Source of the DNA: Microbulbifer donghaiensis | GTDB lineage: Bacteria; Pseudomonadota; Gammaproteobacteria; Pseudomonadales; Cellvibrionaceae | Direction of reading: 5' to 3' | DNA length: 64,000 nucleotides | NCBI RefSeq assembly: GCF_900129095.1 | Contig: NZ_FQVA01000002.1 | Span: 62,001-126,000 of the forward strand | In this document: positions 10,870 through 19,317 of the stretch, one piece after another | How positions within the stretch are numbered: the first letter of the stretch is position 1 | Layout of the letters: every line of letters starts with the position of its first letter | Translations under genes and position numbers: made by a program | The notes under the pieces: generated by a model | Told to the model about the DNA's origin: nothing | Databases searched by the model: none | What the model saw: the letters and a program-made list of their open reading frames with translations, nothing else

Positions 10870-10974
10870 GCTGGCCGTCGGCCAGCGCGAGCCCGTTAAA
10901 TACCAGCAAGTTCGCACACTTGCGCCAGTATTTAACGGGCGACAATCCTGCAGGTCGGGATGACCTGCAGGATT
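10870..10974. repeat. Cluster of three hairpins between hscB and hscA
   Basis: The 163-bp gap holds a 7-bp hairpin (10870-10886, GCTGGCC/GGCCAGC), a 13-bp-arm hairpin (GCCCGTTAAATAC at 10891-10903 with GTATTTAACGGGC at 10928-10940), and a perfect 13-bp hairpin (AATCCTGCAGGTC at 10944-10956 with GACCTGCAGGATT at 10962-10974). The last ends two bases before the hscB stop. None has a U-run. They resemble the long-arm intergenic palindromes elsewhere in the window but lack their loop cassettes. Confidence 0.7.
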
Positions 10975-10976
10975 GC

Positions 10977-11507
10977 CTAATAGTCGCCCAGTAAATCTTC
11001 TTCCAGTTCTTCTACCTGTCGCTGCAGTTTGACCAGAAACTGCAACTTGAGCAGGGAGTCTTTGGCTGCTGCGAGATCGCCCGCGGCGAAGACCTCGGCG
11101 AAATGCCTCTGCTCGCCGCTAAACAGGCCCTGCACCTCTTCACCCAGTTCTTCCAGCGCTGCGGCTGGATCCGTTTCAGTGGGCACTTCTTCCAGGCGCT
11201 CGCGCAGCAACATCTGCTGCATCAGAAATTCCACATCGGCAGTGGTCTGCTCGGGGCGCACTTCAACGCCTGCGAGCTTGAGCAAGTAACCAGCCCGCAA
11301 GACGGGATCGCGCAGAGTGGTGTGCGCCTCGTTGATGTGTGCGGCGTACTGCATGGCCAGCAGCTGCTCGCGGTCAGACCTGGACGCGTACTTGTCCGGG
11401 TGGAACTCCCGCTGCAACTCCCGGTAGCGATTCGCCAGCGCCGCGCGATCGACAGCAAATGCCGGCTTGAGACCGAATATTTCGAAGTAAGTCTGTTGCA
11501 GAGACAT
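10977..11507 (-). CDS. hscB: Fe-S protein assembly co-chaperone HscB (J-protein)
   Basis: A 176-residue J-domain protein that delivers IscU to HscA and stimulates its ATPase. The J-domain is N-terminal with HPD at residues 36-38 (REFHPDKYASRSDREQ). The C-terminal three-helix IscU-binding domain runs from about residue 85 and includes FLMQQMLLRERLEEV. It starts about 100 bp after iscA. An intrinsic terminator lies in that gap, so hscBA-fdx-iscX may be expressed below iscRSUA. Length is typical. Confidence 0.97.
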   Translation of the reverse strand: MSLQQTYFEIFGLKPAFAVDRAALANRYRELQREFHPDKYASRSDREQLLAMQYAAHINEAHTTLRDPVLRAGYLLKLAGVEVRPEQTTADVEFLMQQMLLRERLEEVPTETDPAAALEELGEEVQGLFSGEQRHFAEVFAAGDLAAAKDSLLKLQFLVKLQRQVEELEEDLLGDY

Positions 11508-11555
11508 GTCGAATCACCCCTGGCATGCGGACACAGGCCAGCACTGCCGAATACT

Positions 11556-11588
11556 AAAAAGGCCGGCGTGCGCGACGCACCCGGCCTT
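11556..11588 (-). terminator. Intrinsic terminator between iscA and hscB
   Basis: On the minus strand a 13-bp GC-rich stem (11581-11588 with 11559-11566, plus an inner GTGCG/CGCAC stem and one bulged base) is capped by a 3-base loop. A U-run (CCUUUUUAG) follows directly. This is the form of a Rho-independent terminator and it points in the direction of isc transcription. It lies inside the isc operon, so read-through is presumably partial. Confidence 0.75.
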
Positions 11589-11605
11589 ACTGTGACGAGC
11601 GCCGC

Positions 11606-11929
11606 TCAAACGTGAAAGCTTTCGCCGCAGCCGCACTCGTTCTTCACATTCGGATTGGAGAAGGCAAACCCCTCGTTCAACCCTTCCTTGACGAAATCCA
11701 GTGCGGTGCCGTCCAGGTAGACGAGGCTCTTCGGATCCACGATCAGCTTGACGCCGTTCTGCTCGAACACCACATCGTCGGGCTCTGCTTCATCGACAAA
11801 TTCCAGCACATAGGCGAGCCCCGAGCAGCCGGCGGTTTTCACACCGACACGGATGCCTATACCTTTGCCGCGGTTGGCGAGCTGGCGCTGGATATGCGCC
11901 TGCGCCGCCTCTGTCATGGTAATAGCCAA
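11606..11929 (-). CDS. iscA: A-type Fe-S carrier protein IscA
   Basis: A 107-residue A-type carrier that moves Fe-S clusters or iron from IscU to client apoproteins. The three ligand cysteines are C35 (TAGCSGLAY), C99 and C101 ([10 protein letters not shown]). The start is a TTG giving [12 protein letters not shown], the same length as E. coli IscA and preceded by AAAGGTA. An ATG four codons later is less likely. It is 44 bp after iscU and is followed by an intrinsic terminator. Confidence 0.96.
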   Translation of the reverse strand: MAITMTEAAQAHIQRQLANRGKGIGIRVGVKTAGCSGLAYVLEFVDEAEPDDVVFEQNGVKLIVDPKSLVYLDGTALDFVKEGLNEGFAFSNPNVKNECGCGESFHV

Positions 11930-11973
11930 AACAATACCTTTACTGCTTCTTTGGGCCTTGCTGCCCGATGGCC

Positions 11974-12396
11974 TTAACCGGCCGCCTCTTCCTTCGCATC
12001 GCCCGCATCGGCGACCTGACCGCGCTTCTCACGGATATTGCGCACTGCCGCCTTGATGGCGTCTTCCGCCAACACGGAGCAGTGAATCTTCACCGGCGGC
12101 AGCGCCAGCTCTTCCGCGATAGCGGTATTCTTGATCTGCTCGGCTTCGTCGAGCGTCTTGCCCTTCACCCACTCGGTCAGCAGCGAGCTGGAGGCGATGG
12201 CGGAACCGCAACCGTAGGTCTTGAACTTCGCGTCCTCGATCACGCCGTTTTCGTCGACCTGAATCTGCAGGCGCATCACGTCGCCACAGGCGGGGGCGCC
12301 AACCATTCCGGTACCGACGTTTTCCGACTTGTCGTCCAGGCGGCCGACATTGCGCGGGTGTTCGTAGTGATCAATAACTTTATCGCTATAGGCCAT
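11974..12396 (-). CDS. iscU: Fe-S cluster scaffold protein IscU
   Basis: A 140-residue scaffold on which IscS-derived sulfur and iron form [2Fe-2S]. The ligands are C37 and D39 (GAPACGDVM), C63 ([11 protein letters not shown]), H105 and C106 ([10 protein letters not shown]). The HscA recognition motif LPPVK directly precedes H105. The C-terminal tail [15 protein letters not shown] is slightly longer than in E. coli. A strong AGGAG ribosome site precedes the ATG. It is 27 bp after iscS. Confidence 0.98.
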   Translation of the reverse strand: MAYSDKVIDHYEHPRNVGRLDDKSENVGTGMVGAPACGDVMRLQIQVDENGVIEDAKFKTYGCGSAIASSSLLTEWVKGKTLDEAEQIKNTAIAEELALPPVKIHCSVLAEDAIKAAVRNIREKRGQVADAGDAKEEAAG

Positions 12397-12423
12397 GACT
12401 ATTCTCCTAACTCTTGCTCGCGC

Positions 12424-13644
12424 TTAGTGGGCGGCCCATTCAATGGTATTTAGGTCGATGCCATCTTTGTACATATCCCAAAGCGGCGACAGCTCGCGCA
12501 GTTTCTCTACCGCCTTGCGCACTTCGGCCGCTGCGGTATCCACATCCTGCTCACTGGTAAAACGGCCGAAGCTGAAGCGCAGGGAACTGTGGGCCAGCTC
12601 GTCGTTGACGCCCAGCGCGCGCAGTACGTAGCTGGGTTCCAGGCTGGCGGAGGTGCAGGCGGAACCGGAGGAAATCGCCAGGTCCCGCAGTGACATAATC
12701 AGGCTCTCGCCCTCGACGAAGGCGAAGCTCACATTCAGGTTGCCGGCGACGCGCTGCTCGACGGAACCGTTGATGTGTACCTCTTCCATATCCTTGACCT
12801 GGTCCCAGAAGCGATTGCGCAGGGCCAGCAGGCGCTCGGATTCCGCCGCCATTTCCTCTTTGGCGATGCGGAAGGCCTCACCCATGCCAACGATCTGGTG
12901 GGTCGGCAGCGTGCCGGAGCGCATACCGCGCTCGTGACCGCCACCGTGCATCTGCGCTTCCAGACGCACGCGGGGCTTGCGGCGCACGTACAGGGCGCCG
13001 ATACCCTTGGGTCCGTAAACCTTGTGGGCGGAGAAGGACATCAGATCCACCTTCAGCTCCTGCAGGTCGATCGGCAATTTGCCGGCACTCTGGGCCGCGT
13101 CCACATGGAAGATTATTTTTTTCGCGCGAAGGATTTCACCGATCGCGGCGATATCGTTGACCACGCCGATCTCGTTGTTGACGTGCATCAGGCTGACCAG
13201 GATGGTGTCCTCGCGCAGCGCTTCCTCGACCTGCTCCGGATAGACGATACCGTCGGCCCGCGGGTTGAGGTAGGTCACTTCGAAGCCTTCGCGCTCGAGC
13301 TGGCGGCAGGTGTCCAGCACCGCCTTGTGCTCGATCTTGGAAGTGATGATGTGCTTGCCCTTGCCCTGATAGAAGTGGGCGGCACCCTTGATCGCCAGGT
13401 TGTCGGATTCGGTCGCACCGCTGGTCCAGACGATCTCGCGCGGGTCGGCGTTGAACAGCTCCGCCACGTGGCGACGCGCTTCCTCTACCGCCTCTTCCGC
13501 TTTCCAGCCGAACAGGTGCGAACGCGATGCCGGGTTGCCAAAGTTGCCCTCCATCGTCAGCTGCTCCGCCATTTTGGCGGCGACGCGCGGGTCCACCGGG
13601 CAGGTAGCTGAGTAATCCAGGTAGATGGGAAGCTTCATAGTCAT
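12424..13644 (-). CDS. iscS: Cysteine desulfurase IscS
   Basis: A 406-residue PLP enzyme that takes sulfur from cysteine for Fe-S clusters and tRNA thiolation. The PLP lysine is in [14 protein letters not shown] (about K208) and the persulfide cysteine is in [13 protein letters not shown] (about C330). The C-terminal [21 protein letters not shown] is the IscU-binding tail. The frame starts [19 protein letters not shown]. coli IscS starts at the equivalent of Met3, so either ATG could be used. It is 59 bp after iscR. Confidence 0.98.
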   Translation of the reverse strand: MTMKLPIYLDYSATCPVDPRVAAKMAEQLTMEGNFGNPASRSHLFGWKAEEAVEEARRHVAELFNADPREIVWTSGATESDNLAIKGAAHFYQGKGKHIITSKIEHKAVLDTCRQLEREGFEVTYLNPRADGIVYPEQVEEALREDTILVSLMHVNNEIGVVNDIAAIGEILRAKKIIFHVDAAQSAGKLPIDLQELKVDLMSFSAHKVYGPKGIGALYVRRKPRVRLEAQMHGGGHERGMRSGTLPTHQIVGMGEAFRIAKEEMAAESERLLALRNRFWDQVKDMEEVHINGSVEQRVAGNLNVSFAFVEGESLIMSLRDLAISSGSACTSASLEPSYVLRALGVNDELAHSSLRFSFGRFTSEQDVDTAAAEVRKAVEKLRELSPLWDMYKDGIDLNTIEWAAH

Positions 13645-13703
13645 ACCGATTCCGCTTAATAAATCTTCAAATCTCGCTGCCGGGCTCTTTTCAAACCGGG
13701 CAA

Positions 13704-14180
13704 TTACAGGCCGCCGATCACGGCGATCCGCTCTTCCGGCGCACCGCGTAAGTCCTGGCGGCGCGCGACTTCCTGTACTTCCGCCCGCGCCACCAGATTG
13801 GCGAGGCTGATACCGCTCAGGAAGTTGTGAATCTGTTCGCTCAGGTCAGACCAGAGGTAGTGCGTCAGACACTGCTCGCCACCGGCGCAGTCCGCATTGC
13901 CGCCACAGCTAGTGGCGTCAACCGACTCGTTGACCGCATCGACTATCTGCGCCACAAAAATTTCTTCGCCGGACCGCGCCAGGCGGTAGCCGCCACCGGG
14001 TCCGCGCACACTGGAAACCAGGCCGGAATGGCGCAGGCGGGAGAACAACTGCTCCAGGTAGGACAGGGAGATACCCTGGCGTTTGGATATATCTGCCAGA
14101 CTGATCGGGCCTCGATCGGCGTGCAGCGCCAGATCCAGCATCGCCGTGACCGCGTAGCGGCCTTTGGTTGTCAAACGCAT
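13704..14180 (-). CDS. iscR: Rrf2-family [2Fe-2S] regulator IscR
   Basis: A 158-residue Rrf2 regulator that senses Fe-S status and, in holo form, represses the isc operon at type 1 sites. The winged helix is N-terminal ([18 protein letters not shown], recognition helix near residues 35-50). The cluster ligands C92, C98, C104 and H107 ([20 protein letters not shown]) are all present at the E. coli positions. It heads the isc genes. The promoter region 14227-14259 contains a good match to its own binding site, consistent with autoregulation. Confidence 0.97.
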   Translation of the reverse strand: MRLTTKGRYAVTAMLDLALHADRGPISLADISKRQGISLSYLEQLFSRLRHSGLVSSVRGPGGGYRLARSGEEIFVAQIVDAVNESVDATSCGGNADCAGGEQCLTHYLWSDLSEQIHNFLSGISLANLVARAEVQEVARRQDLRGAPEERIAVIGGL

Positions 14181-14226
14181 CGTCAGCTCCCGACTGATCT
14201 ACAGCCCGTTTTACGATCGGGGCGCG

Positions 14227-14259
14227 AGTATGGAATAACCTACCGGGTCAGTCAAGTAT
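14227..14259 (-). promoter_or_regulatory. iscR promoter with type 1 IscR binding site
   Basis: On the minus strand TTGACT (14250-14255) and CATACT (14227-14232) are spaced 17 bp apart, about 45 bp before the iscR ATG. The -35 is embedded in a 25-bp sequence at 14235-14259 that matches about 20 of 25 positions of the known type 1 consensus ATASYYGACTRWWWYAGTCRRSTAT. The left half, ATACTTGACT, is perfect. Holo-IscR bound here would block the -35, giving classical isc feedback. Confidence 0.8.
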
Positions 14260-14310
14260 ATAACCCCTGGGGGCAGTCAGGTATTCTCCCTTTCTCCATC
14301 CTTATTCAGG

Positions 14311-14363
14311 GCGACCCTAGTCCGGGCGACCCTAGTCCGGGCGACCCTAATCCGGGCGACCCT
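14311..14363. repeat. 15-bp tandem repeat overlapping the trmJ stop codon
   Basis: Three full units of GCGACCCTAGTCCGG (the third has one change, TAA for TAG) plus eight bases of a fourth. On the minus strand, in the trmJ frame, each unit reads Gly-Arg-Pro-Asp-stop. The last codons and the stop codon of trmJ have therefore been copied downstream twice more, leaving three in-frame stops. Confidence 0.9.
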
Positions 14364-15138
14364 TGCCGCCGGTGCGATGGATGTAATTCTGGATCGCCGT
14401 CAGCCAGCCGCGCAGTATGCCCAGTTCCATATCGTCGGGGCGCACCCGACTGAACAGTCTGCGCAGGCGGGTCATTGTCTGGCGCGGGTTATCCGGATCG
14501 ATAAAGCCGATCTGCCCCAGCGCCTGCTGCAGGTGATCGAAATAGAGCTCCATATCGCTGGCCTTGGCCGGCGGCCTGTCCCAGTCCGCGTAACTGAGTT
14601 CCGCCCCCTTCTCCGCCTCCAGTGCCGCCACGCGCACCTCATAGGCGAGCACCTGCACCGCGGTGGCCAGGTTCAGTGAGCTGTAGTCCGGATTGGCCGG
14701 AATATGGACATGGAAGTTACAGGCCTGCAATTCCTCATTGGTCAGCCCCCGGTCTTCGCGGCCGAACACCAGCGCCACCGGGTGGGTCGATGCCTCCGCC
14801 ACGGCCCGCTCCCCGCACTGCCGCGGGGTCAGCAGCGGCCAGGGGATACGGCGTTCACGAGCGCTGGTGGCGACCACCAGGCCACAGTCGGCGACCGCTT
14901 CCTCGAGCGTGTCGACGACGACCACTTTATCCAGCAGATCCGCGGCGCCGGCCGCCCGCCAGACGGCGTTGGCGGCGGGGAATTCCCGTGGCGCCACCAG
15001 GTAGAGCTGGCTCAGCCCCATATTCTTCAGCGCGCGCGCGGCGCCGCCAATGTTGCCCGGGTGGGCGGTGTTCACCAGCACCACGCGCACATTGTCGAGC
15101 GCGGTGAGGGGGGAAGTGTCGAGAGGAGACTTGGCCAT
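14347..15138 (-). CDS. trmJ: tRNA (cytidine/uridine-2'-O-)-methyltransferase TrmJ
   Basis: A 263-residue SPOUT methyltransferase that 2'-O-methylates position 32 of certain tRNAs. The start is set at MAKSPLDTSPLTALDNVRVV, where family homology begins. The frame stays open 41 codons upstream into the divergent region, but those residues are unlike the family. SPOUT signatures include NTAHPGNIGGAARALKNMG, ALVFGREDRGLTNEEL and IPANPDYSSLNLATAVQV. The last residues GRPD lie in a 15-bp tandem repeat that continues past the stop. It is upstream of iscR and divergent from suhB. Confidence 0.95.
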   Translation of the reverse strand: MAKSPLDTSPLTALDNVRVVLVNTAHPGNIGGAARALKNMGLSQLYLVAPREFPAANAVWRAAGAADLLDKVVVVDTLEEAVADCGLVVATSARERRIPWPLLTPRQCGERAVAEASTHPVALVFGREDRGLTNEELQACNFHVHIPANPDYSSLNLATAVQVLAYEVRVAALEAEKGAELSYADWDRPPAKASDMELYFDHLQQALGQIGFIDPDNPRQTMTRLRRLFSRVRPDDMELGILRGWLTAIQNYIHRTGGKGRPD

Positions 15139-15281
15139 ACTGTATGAATCGGATATCAGGTGTCGGGATAGCGCGGGCGCGCGAGTGTAGCAAATATGAG
15201 CGGGAATCCCTACAATCGCACCCGCCCGGCGAGCCCGCGGCCAGCTTTTTAACCCCTTCAACCACTTAGTGCGGAATAGTT

Positions 15282-16085
15282 ATGGAACCCATGCTGAATA
15301 TTGCCCTGCGCGCCGCGCGCAAGGCCGGTGAACTGATTGAACGAGCCTGGGAGCGCGGCGACCTGAAGCAGTTCGAGGAGAAGGCCCGCAACGATTTCGT
15401 CACCGAAGTGGACAAGGCCAGCGAGCAGGAGATCATCTACCACCTGCGCAAGGCCTACCCGAAACACAGTATCCACGGCGAGGAAACCGGCCTGCAGGAA
15501 GGCGCCGAGCCCGACTACGAGTGGATTATCGACCCCCTCGACGGCACCACCAACTTCATTCACGGCGTCCCGCAATTTGCGGTGTCTATCGCCTGCAAAT
15601 ACCGCGGCCGCATCGAGCACGCCGTGGTACTGGATCCGATCAAGCGCGAGGAATTCACCGCCAGCCGCGGCCGCGGCGCCGCCCTGAACGGCCGCCGTAT
15701 CCGCGTATCGCCGCGCCAGAACCTGCGCGGCGCGCTGATCGGCACCGGCCTGCCTTTCAACGGCCCGGCCCTCGAGAATATCGATCCGTATCTGGACGCA
15801 CTGAAAGAGATTGCCGGCCAGACCGCCGGTATCCGCCGCCCCGGTGCGGCAGCCCTGGACCTCGCCTATGTGGCGGCAGGCCGATTCGACGGTTTCTGGG
15901 AGATGTACCTGAACCCCTGGGATATCGCCGCCGGTTCACTGCTGGTAAAAGAAGCCGGCGGCCTGATCAGCGATTTCCGCGGTGGCGAAGACTACCTGGA
16001 TTCCGGCCACCTGGTGTGTGGCACCCCGAAGGTATTCAAACCGCTGCTGCAAATCGTCGGTAAACACCTGGGCCGCGTGCGCTAA
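15282..16085 (+). CDS. suhB: Inositol-1-monophosphatase SuhB
   Basis: A 267-residue Mg-dependent phosphatase of the inositol monophosphatase family. In E. coli SuhB also joins the Nus complex in rRNA transcription. Metal-binding motifs are GEETG (near residue 66), DPLDGTTNFIHG (near 84) and WDIAAGSLLVKEAGG (near 210). The start MEPMLNIALRAARKAGELIE aligns with E. coli SuhB. It is transcribed divergently from trmJ, the standard arrangement. A 12-bp-arm hairpin follows the stop. Confidence 0.96.
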   Translation: MEPMLNIALRAARKAGELIERAWERGDLKQFEEKARNDFVTEVDKASEQEIIYHLRKAYPKHSIHGEETGLQEGAEPDYEWIIDPLDGTTNFIHGVPQFAVSIACKYRGRIEHAVVLDPIKREEFTASRGRGAALNGRRIRVSPRQNLRGALIGTGLPFNGPALENIDPYLDALKEIAGQTAGIRRPGAAALDLAYVAAGRFDGFWEMYLNPWDIAAGSLLVKEAGGLISDFRGGEDYLDSGHLVCGTPKVFKPLLQIVGKHLGRVR

Positions 16086-16106
16086 ACCGGACAGGCATCC
16101 CTTGGC

Positions 16107-16142
16107 AAGGGCTGGGCGATCCGTGGGATACGCCCCGCCCTT
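16107..16142. other. Hairpin between convergent suhB and GGDEF-EAL gene
   Basis: AAGGGCTGGGCGATCC pairs with GGATACGCCCCGCCCTT with a mismatch and a small bulge. It is GC-rich and placed between convergent genes, so it may act as a bidirectional terminator, but there is no clear U-run. Confidence 0.4.
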
Positions 16143-16152
16143 CGCAATCCTC

Positions 16153-19100
16153 TCAGTCAATCACCGCAGCCAGCTCCAGCACCTCACTCTTCTTCGCTCC
16201 CGTGAGCAACTGCTCCAGCAACAGCGGCCGCCCGACATGGTGCCCCTGGATCAGGTCCACGCCGATGGTGCGCAGGCGCGCGGCGGTGGCTGCGTCTTCC
16301 ACGTACTCGGCAATCGTCTTTGCACCCAGGCGGTGCGCCACCTGGTGAATGGACTCGACAATAATCAGGTCGACAAAATTGGACTCCACCTGCCGCACGA
16401 AGCTGCCATCGATCTTGATAAAGTCGATTGAGAAAGCCTTCAGATAATTGAAGGAACTGAGCCCGTTGCCGAAATCATCCAGCGCGACCTTGCAGCCCAT
16501 CCTGCGCAGGGTGGCCACGAAGTGGCTGGCATTTTCCATCTGGTTGACCATCGCCGTCTCGGTGATTTCAAAACTGATCCGCGACAGCGGAATCGGCGTC
16601 TGCTCCAGTACCCGGATAACATGGGCCTGGAACTCCGAATCGCCCAAGGCATCTGCGGAGAGGTTCAATGCAAAGTTGATCCGCGCAGCGTCGACCTGTG
16701 CCGCGCGGCGAACCAGCACCTCATCCACCACCCAGCGGTCCACCTGTAACATCAGCCCATAACGTTCCGCCGCCGGAATAAATGCCGCGGGGAGAATCAG
16801 CTTGCCGCCGGCATCCACCATGCGCACCAAAATCTCGTAATGGTTGATCGCACTGATATCGCCGCCACAAGCAATCGGCTGGGCACAGAGTCGCAACTGC
16901 CCTTCATCGAGCGCCTCGCGCACTGCCGACGCCATGATGATCTCGCGGTGCTGCTCCGCGGCCGCACTTTGCTCCATTTCATAGATCATCACGGTGCCGC
17001 GGCTGGCATGTTTGGCGGAGTAACAGGCCACATCCGCCTGGCTTAGCAGGTCGCCGAGGCGGTCGTTGCGCCGGTTGATTTCCGTAATCCCGATACTCGC
17101 GCCCACGTCGTACACGCGCTCATTCCAGGGGAAGCGCAGTGTCACAATCTGCCGGATCAACTGCTCGCAGCGCAATTTAGCCTGCTCCTTGCTGCAGTTG
17201 CGAAACAGCAGGCCAAATTCATCGCCGCCGAGGCGCGCGACACTATCGGAGTTGCGCAGCAGTGCTCGCAGGTACTTGCTGACTTTCTTCAGCAGGGCAT
17301 CGCCGGCGAGGTGCCCGGCACTGTCATTGATTACCTTGAAGCGGTCCAGGTCGATATATGCCAGGGCATGGCTTGTGTCACTGTCACGCGCATTTTCGAT
17401 GGCATCGAGCAGTTCTCGCTTGAAAGCGTCGCGGTTGGGCAGGCCGGTGAGATCGTCATGAGAGGCCTTGTAACTCAGCTGCCGGATCAATTTGCGCGAT
17501 TCGCTGACATCCTGGAATACCATGACCGCACCGAGTAAATCACCGCGCTCCGTCTTCAGTGGTGAGGCGGAATGCTTGATATCGTAGGTGCGTCCGTCAC
17601 GGCTCTGCAGTACCGCGCCCTCGGTCCCGCGCACCGCTTCACCCAGCTGCAGACACTCCGCCACAGGATTGCCCAGCAACTCTCCTTCACGACCCTGCGT
17701 GACACGAAAGATGGCGCTGATCGGCTGGTTTTCCGCCTGCTGCAATGTCACTCCGGTCATCTGCTCGGCGATCGGATTCATGAAATTGACACACTGGTTG
17801 ATGTCCGTGGAGATGACCGCATCGGCGATGGAGGAAAGAGTGACCTGCAACCGCTCCTTGGCCTCTCGCAGGCTGGACTCACTGCGTTTGCGCCAATCGA
17901 TATCCTCTACCTGGGATACGGCATAGAGCGGCTCACCTTCAACGCCCCGCGCGAGGCAACAGGACAAATACCCCCATACCACTTCGCCGTCTTTGCGCAC
18001 ATAGCGCTTCTCCATTTGCGGTGCTTCCCGCTCCGCACCGAAGAGCTCCTCACAAAACGCCCGCGTATACGCCCGGTCGTCGGTATGAGTGATATCCACA
18101 ACATTTCGCCCAACCAGCTCCTGCTCGTCATACCCGAGGAATTCACAAAAACTGCGATTGGCCCGCAGGATAGTCCCGTCCAGCCCCACCAGCAGCATGC
18201 CAATTCGGGACTTTTCCACCGCTGCGCGAAAACTGCTCTCCACTTCCACGATACGCGCGTTGCGAATGCGTTCGATGTTCGTATACACCGCCATAACATA
18301 GGCAGGGATTGCAGAACCGAAAATCGCCAGCACCAGAAGGCTGCCGGTTTGTTGCCCGGCTGCAGGAGTAATATGCGGGTTTGCGTGTGTATCAATACCG
18401 ACATATGTCATTGTCAACAACAGGACCACACTGAAGATAACCGCCAGAGTCTGGAATAGCGGCAACCTCGTGGCCACCCAAATCAGCGGCAGAGCAACAA
18501 AGACAAAGTGCAGCAGTGCTACTTCAAGAATCAGGAACACGGCGACAATGGCGACAGCGGCCACAACCAGTAACCTGCCGAGCAGCGCGCGATCCAGCAG
18601 TCCCCGCAGCGACGCCAGACTGAAGTTCAGCGCAAGGGGCAGCAACACCAGAATGCCCGCGGCATCGGCCAGATACCAGGCTGGAAATATTGCGGAATAT
18701 TCCATGCCGGTGCGTAACGACGCGATCGCCGAGCCGATACTGGCGCTAGCCAACGGCGGCAGCACTGCGGAAATCAGGATAAAGGTTGCCCAGCGCTCCA
18801 GGCTATCGAAGTAGCCTCCCGCTGGGAAAAAGCGCCGCAACATCAGGGCGGCGGGTAACACCTCGGCCAGCCCTGCCAGTGTATAGATCGAGGCCACACT
18901 GCCCTCGAACCCCATAGTCAAACCTGTCGTCACATTGACACAGAAAAATGTGCCGACGAACAGGGGCCAGTCGCGCAACCGGTGCCGGTACAGAAATGCG
19001 ATGGCAACTGCATCTGCAAACCAGATAACCGCGCTGCCACCATTAAAGCTGAGGAACTGTTTACAGATAATGACAGAGGTAACGCTCAGTACGGCCATCA

Positions 19101-19173
19101 GCAGCACGGCGACCCAAAGGCGTAGTCGGGACTCCCGCCCTTCCGGGCGTCGATCCGGGAGCATTACAGACAT
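16153..19173 (-). CDS. MASE1-PAS-PAS-GGDEF-EAL cyclic-di-GMP signalling protein
   Basis: A 1006-residue membrane protein predicted to make and/or degrade cyclic di-GMP. Residues 15-300 are a multi-helix MASE1-type sensor. Two PAS domains follow (about 305-430 and 440-560). The GGDEF domain (about 570-735) has intact ARLGGDEFGLLF and the inhibitory I-site RNSD five residues upstream. The EAL domain (about 745-1000) has YEILVR in place of EAL, an allowed variant, plus FEITETAMV, ALDDFGNGLSSFNYLK and KTIAEYVED. Both catalytic halves therefore look active. It lies 144 bp after the hybrid kinase on the same strand, probably one operon. The ligand is unknown. Confidence 0.9.
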   Translation of the reverse strand: MSVMLPDRRPEGRESRLRLWVAVLLMAVLSVTSVIICKQFLSFNGGSAVIWFADAVAIAFLYRHRLRDWPLFVGTFFCVNVTTGLTMGFEGSVASIYTLAGLAEVLPAALMLRRFFPAGGYFDSLERWATFILISAVLPPLASASIGSAIASLRTGMEYSAIFPAWYLADAAGILVLLPLALNFSLASLRGLLDRALLGRLLVVAAVAIVAVFLILEVALLHFVFVALPLIWVATRLPLFQTLAVIFSVVLLLTMTYVGIDTHANPHITPAAGQQTGSLLVLAIFGSAIPAYVMAVYTNIERIRNARIVEVESSFRAAVEKSRIGMLLVGLDGTILRANRSFCEFLGYDEQELVGRNVVDITHTDDRAYTRAFCEELFGAEREAPQMEKRYVRKDGEVVWGYLSCCLARGVEGEPLYAVSQVEDIDWRKRSESSLREAKERLQVTLSSIADAVISTDINQCVNFMNPIAEQMTGVTLQQAENQPISAIFRVTQGREGELLGNPVAECLQLGEAVRGTEGAVLQSRDGRTYDIKHSASPLKTERGDLLGAVMVFQDVSESRKLIRQLSYKASHDDLTGLPNRDAFKRELLDAIENARDSDTSHALAYIDLDRFKVINDSAGHLAGDALLKKVSKYLRALLRNSDSVARLGGDEFGLLFRNCSKEQAKLRCEQLIRQIVTLRFPWNERVYDVGASIGITEINRRNDRLGDLLSQADVACYSAKHASRGTVMIYEMEQSAAAEQHREIIMASAVREALDEGQLRLCAQPIACGGDISAINHYEILVRMVDAGGKLILPAAFIPAAERYGLMLQVDRWVVDEVLVRRAAQVDAARINFALNLSADALGDSEFQAHVIRVLEQTPIPLSRISFEITETAMVNQMENASHFVATLRRMGCKVALDDFGNGLSSFNYLKAFSIDFIKIDGSFVRQVESNFVDLIIVESIHQVAHRLGAKTIAEYVEDAATAARLRTIGVDLIQGHHVGRPLLLEQLLTGAKKSEVLELAAVID

Positions 19174-19317
19174 CCACTTCCTCAGCTTATTAGTATCTTT
19201 CCGGGAATACGGCCTGATTATTTCTGATCAATAGGCGGTCTTGTGAAGACGCCAGTTTAGACGAGCGCGCGGCAATAAAGAATTGGATCTTCGTGCAAAC
19301 ACGTCCAATCCGCTGAT

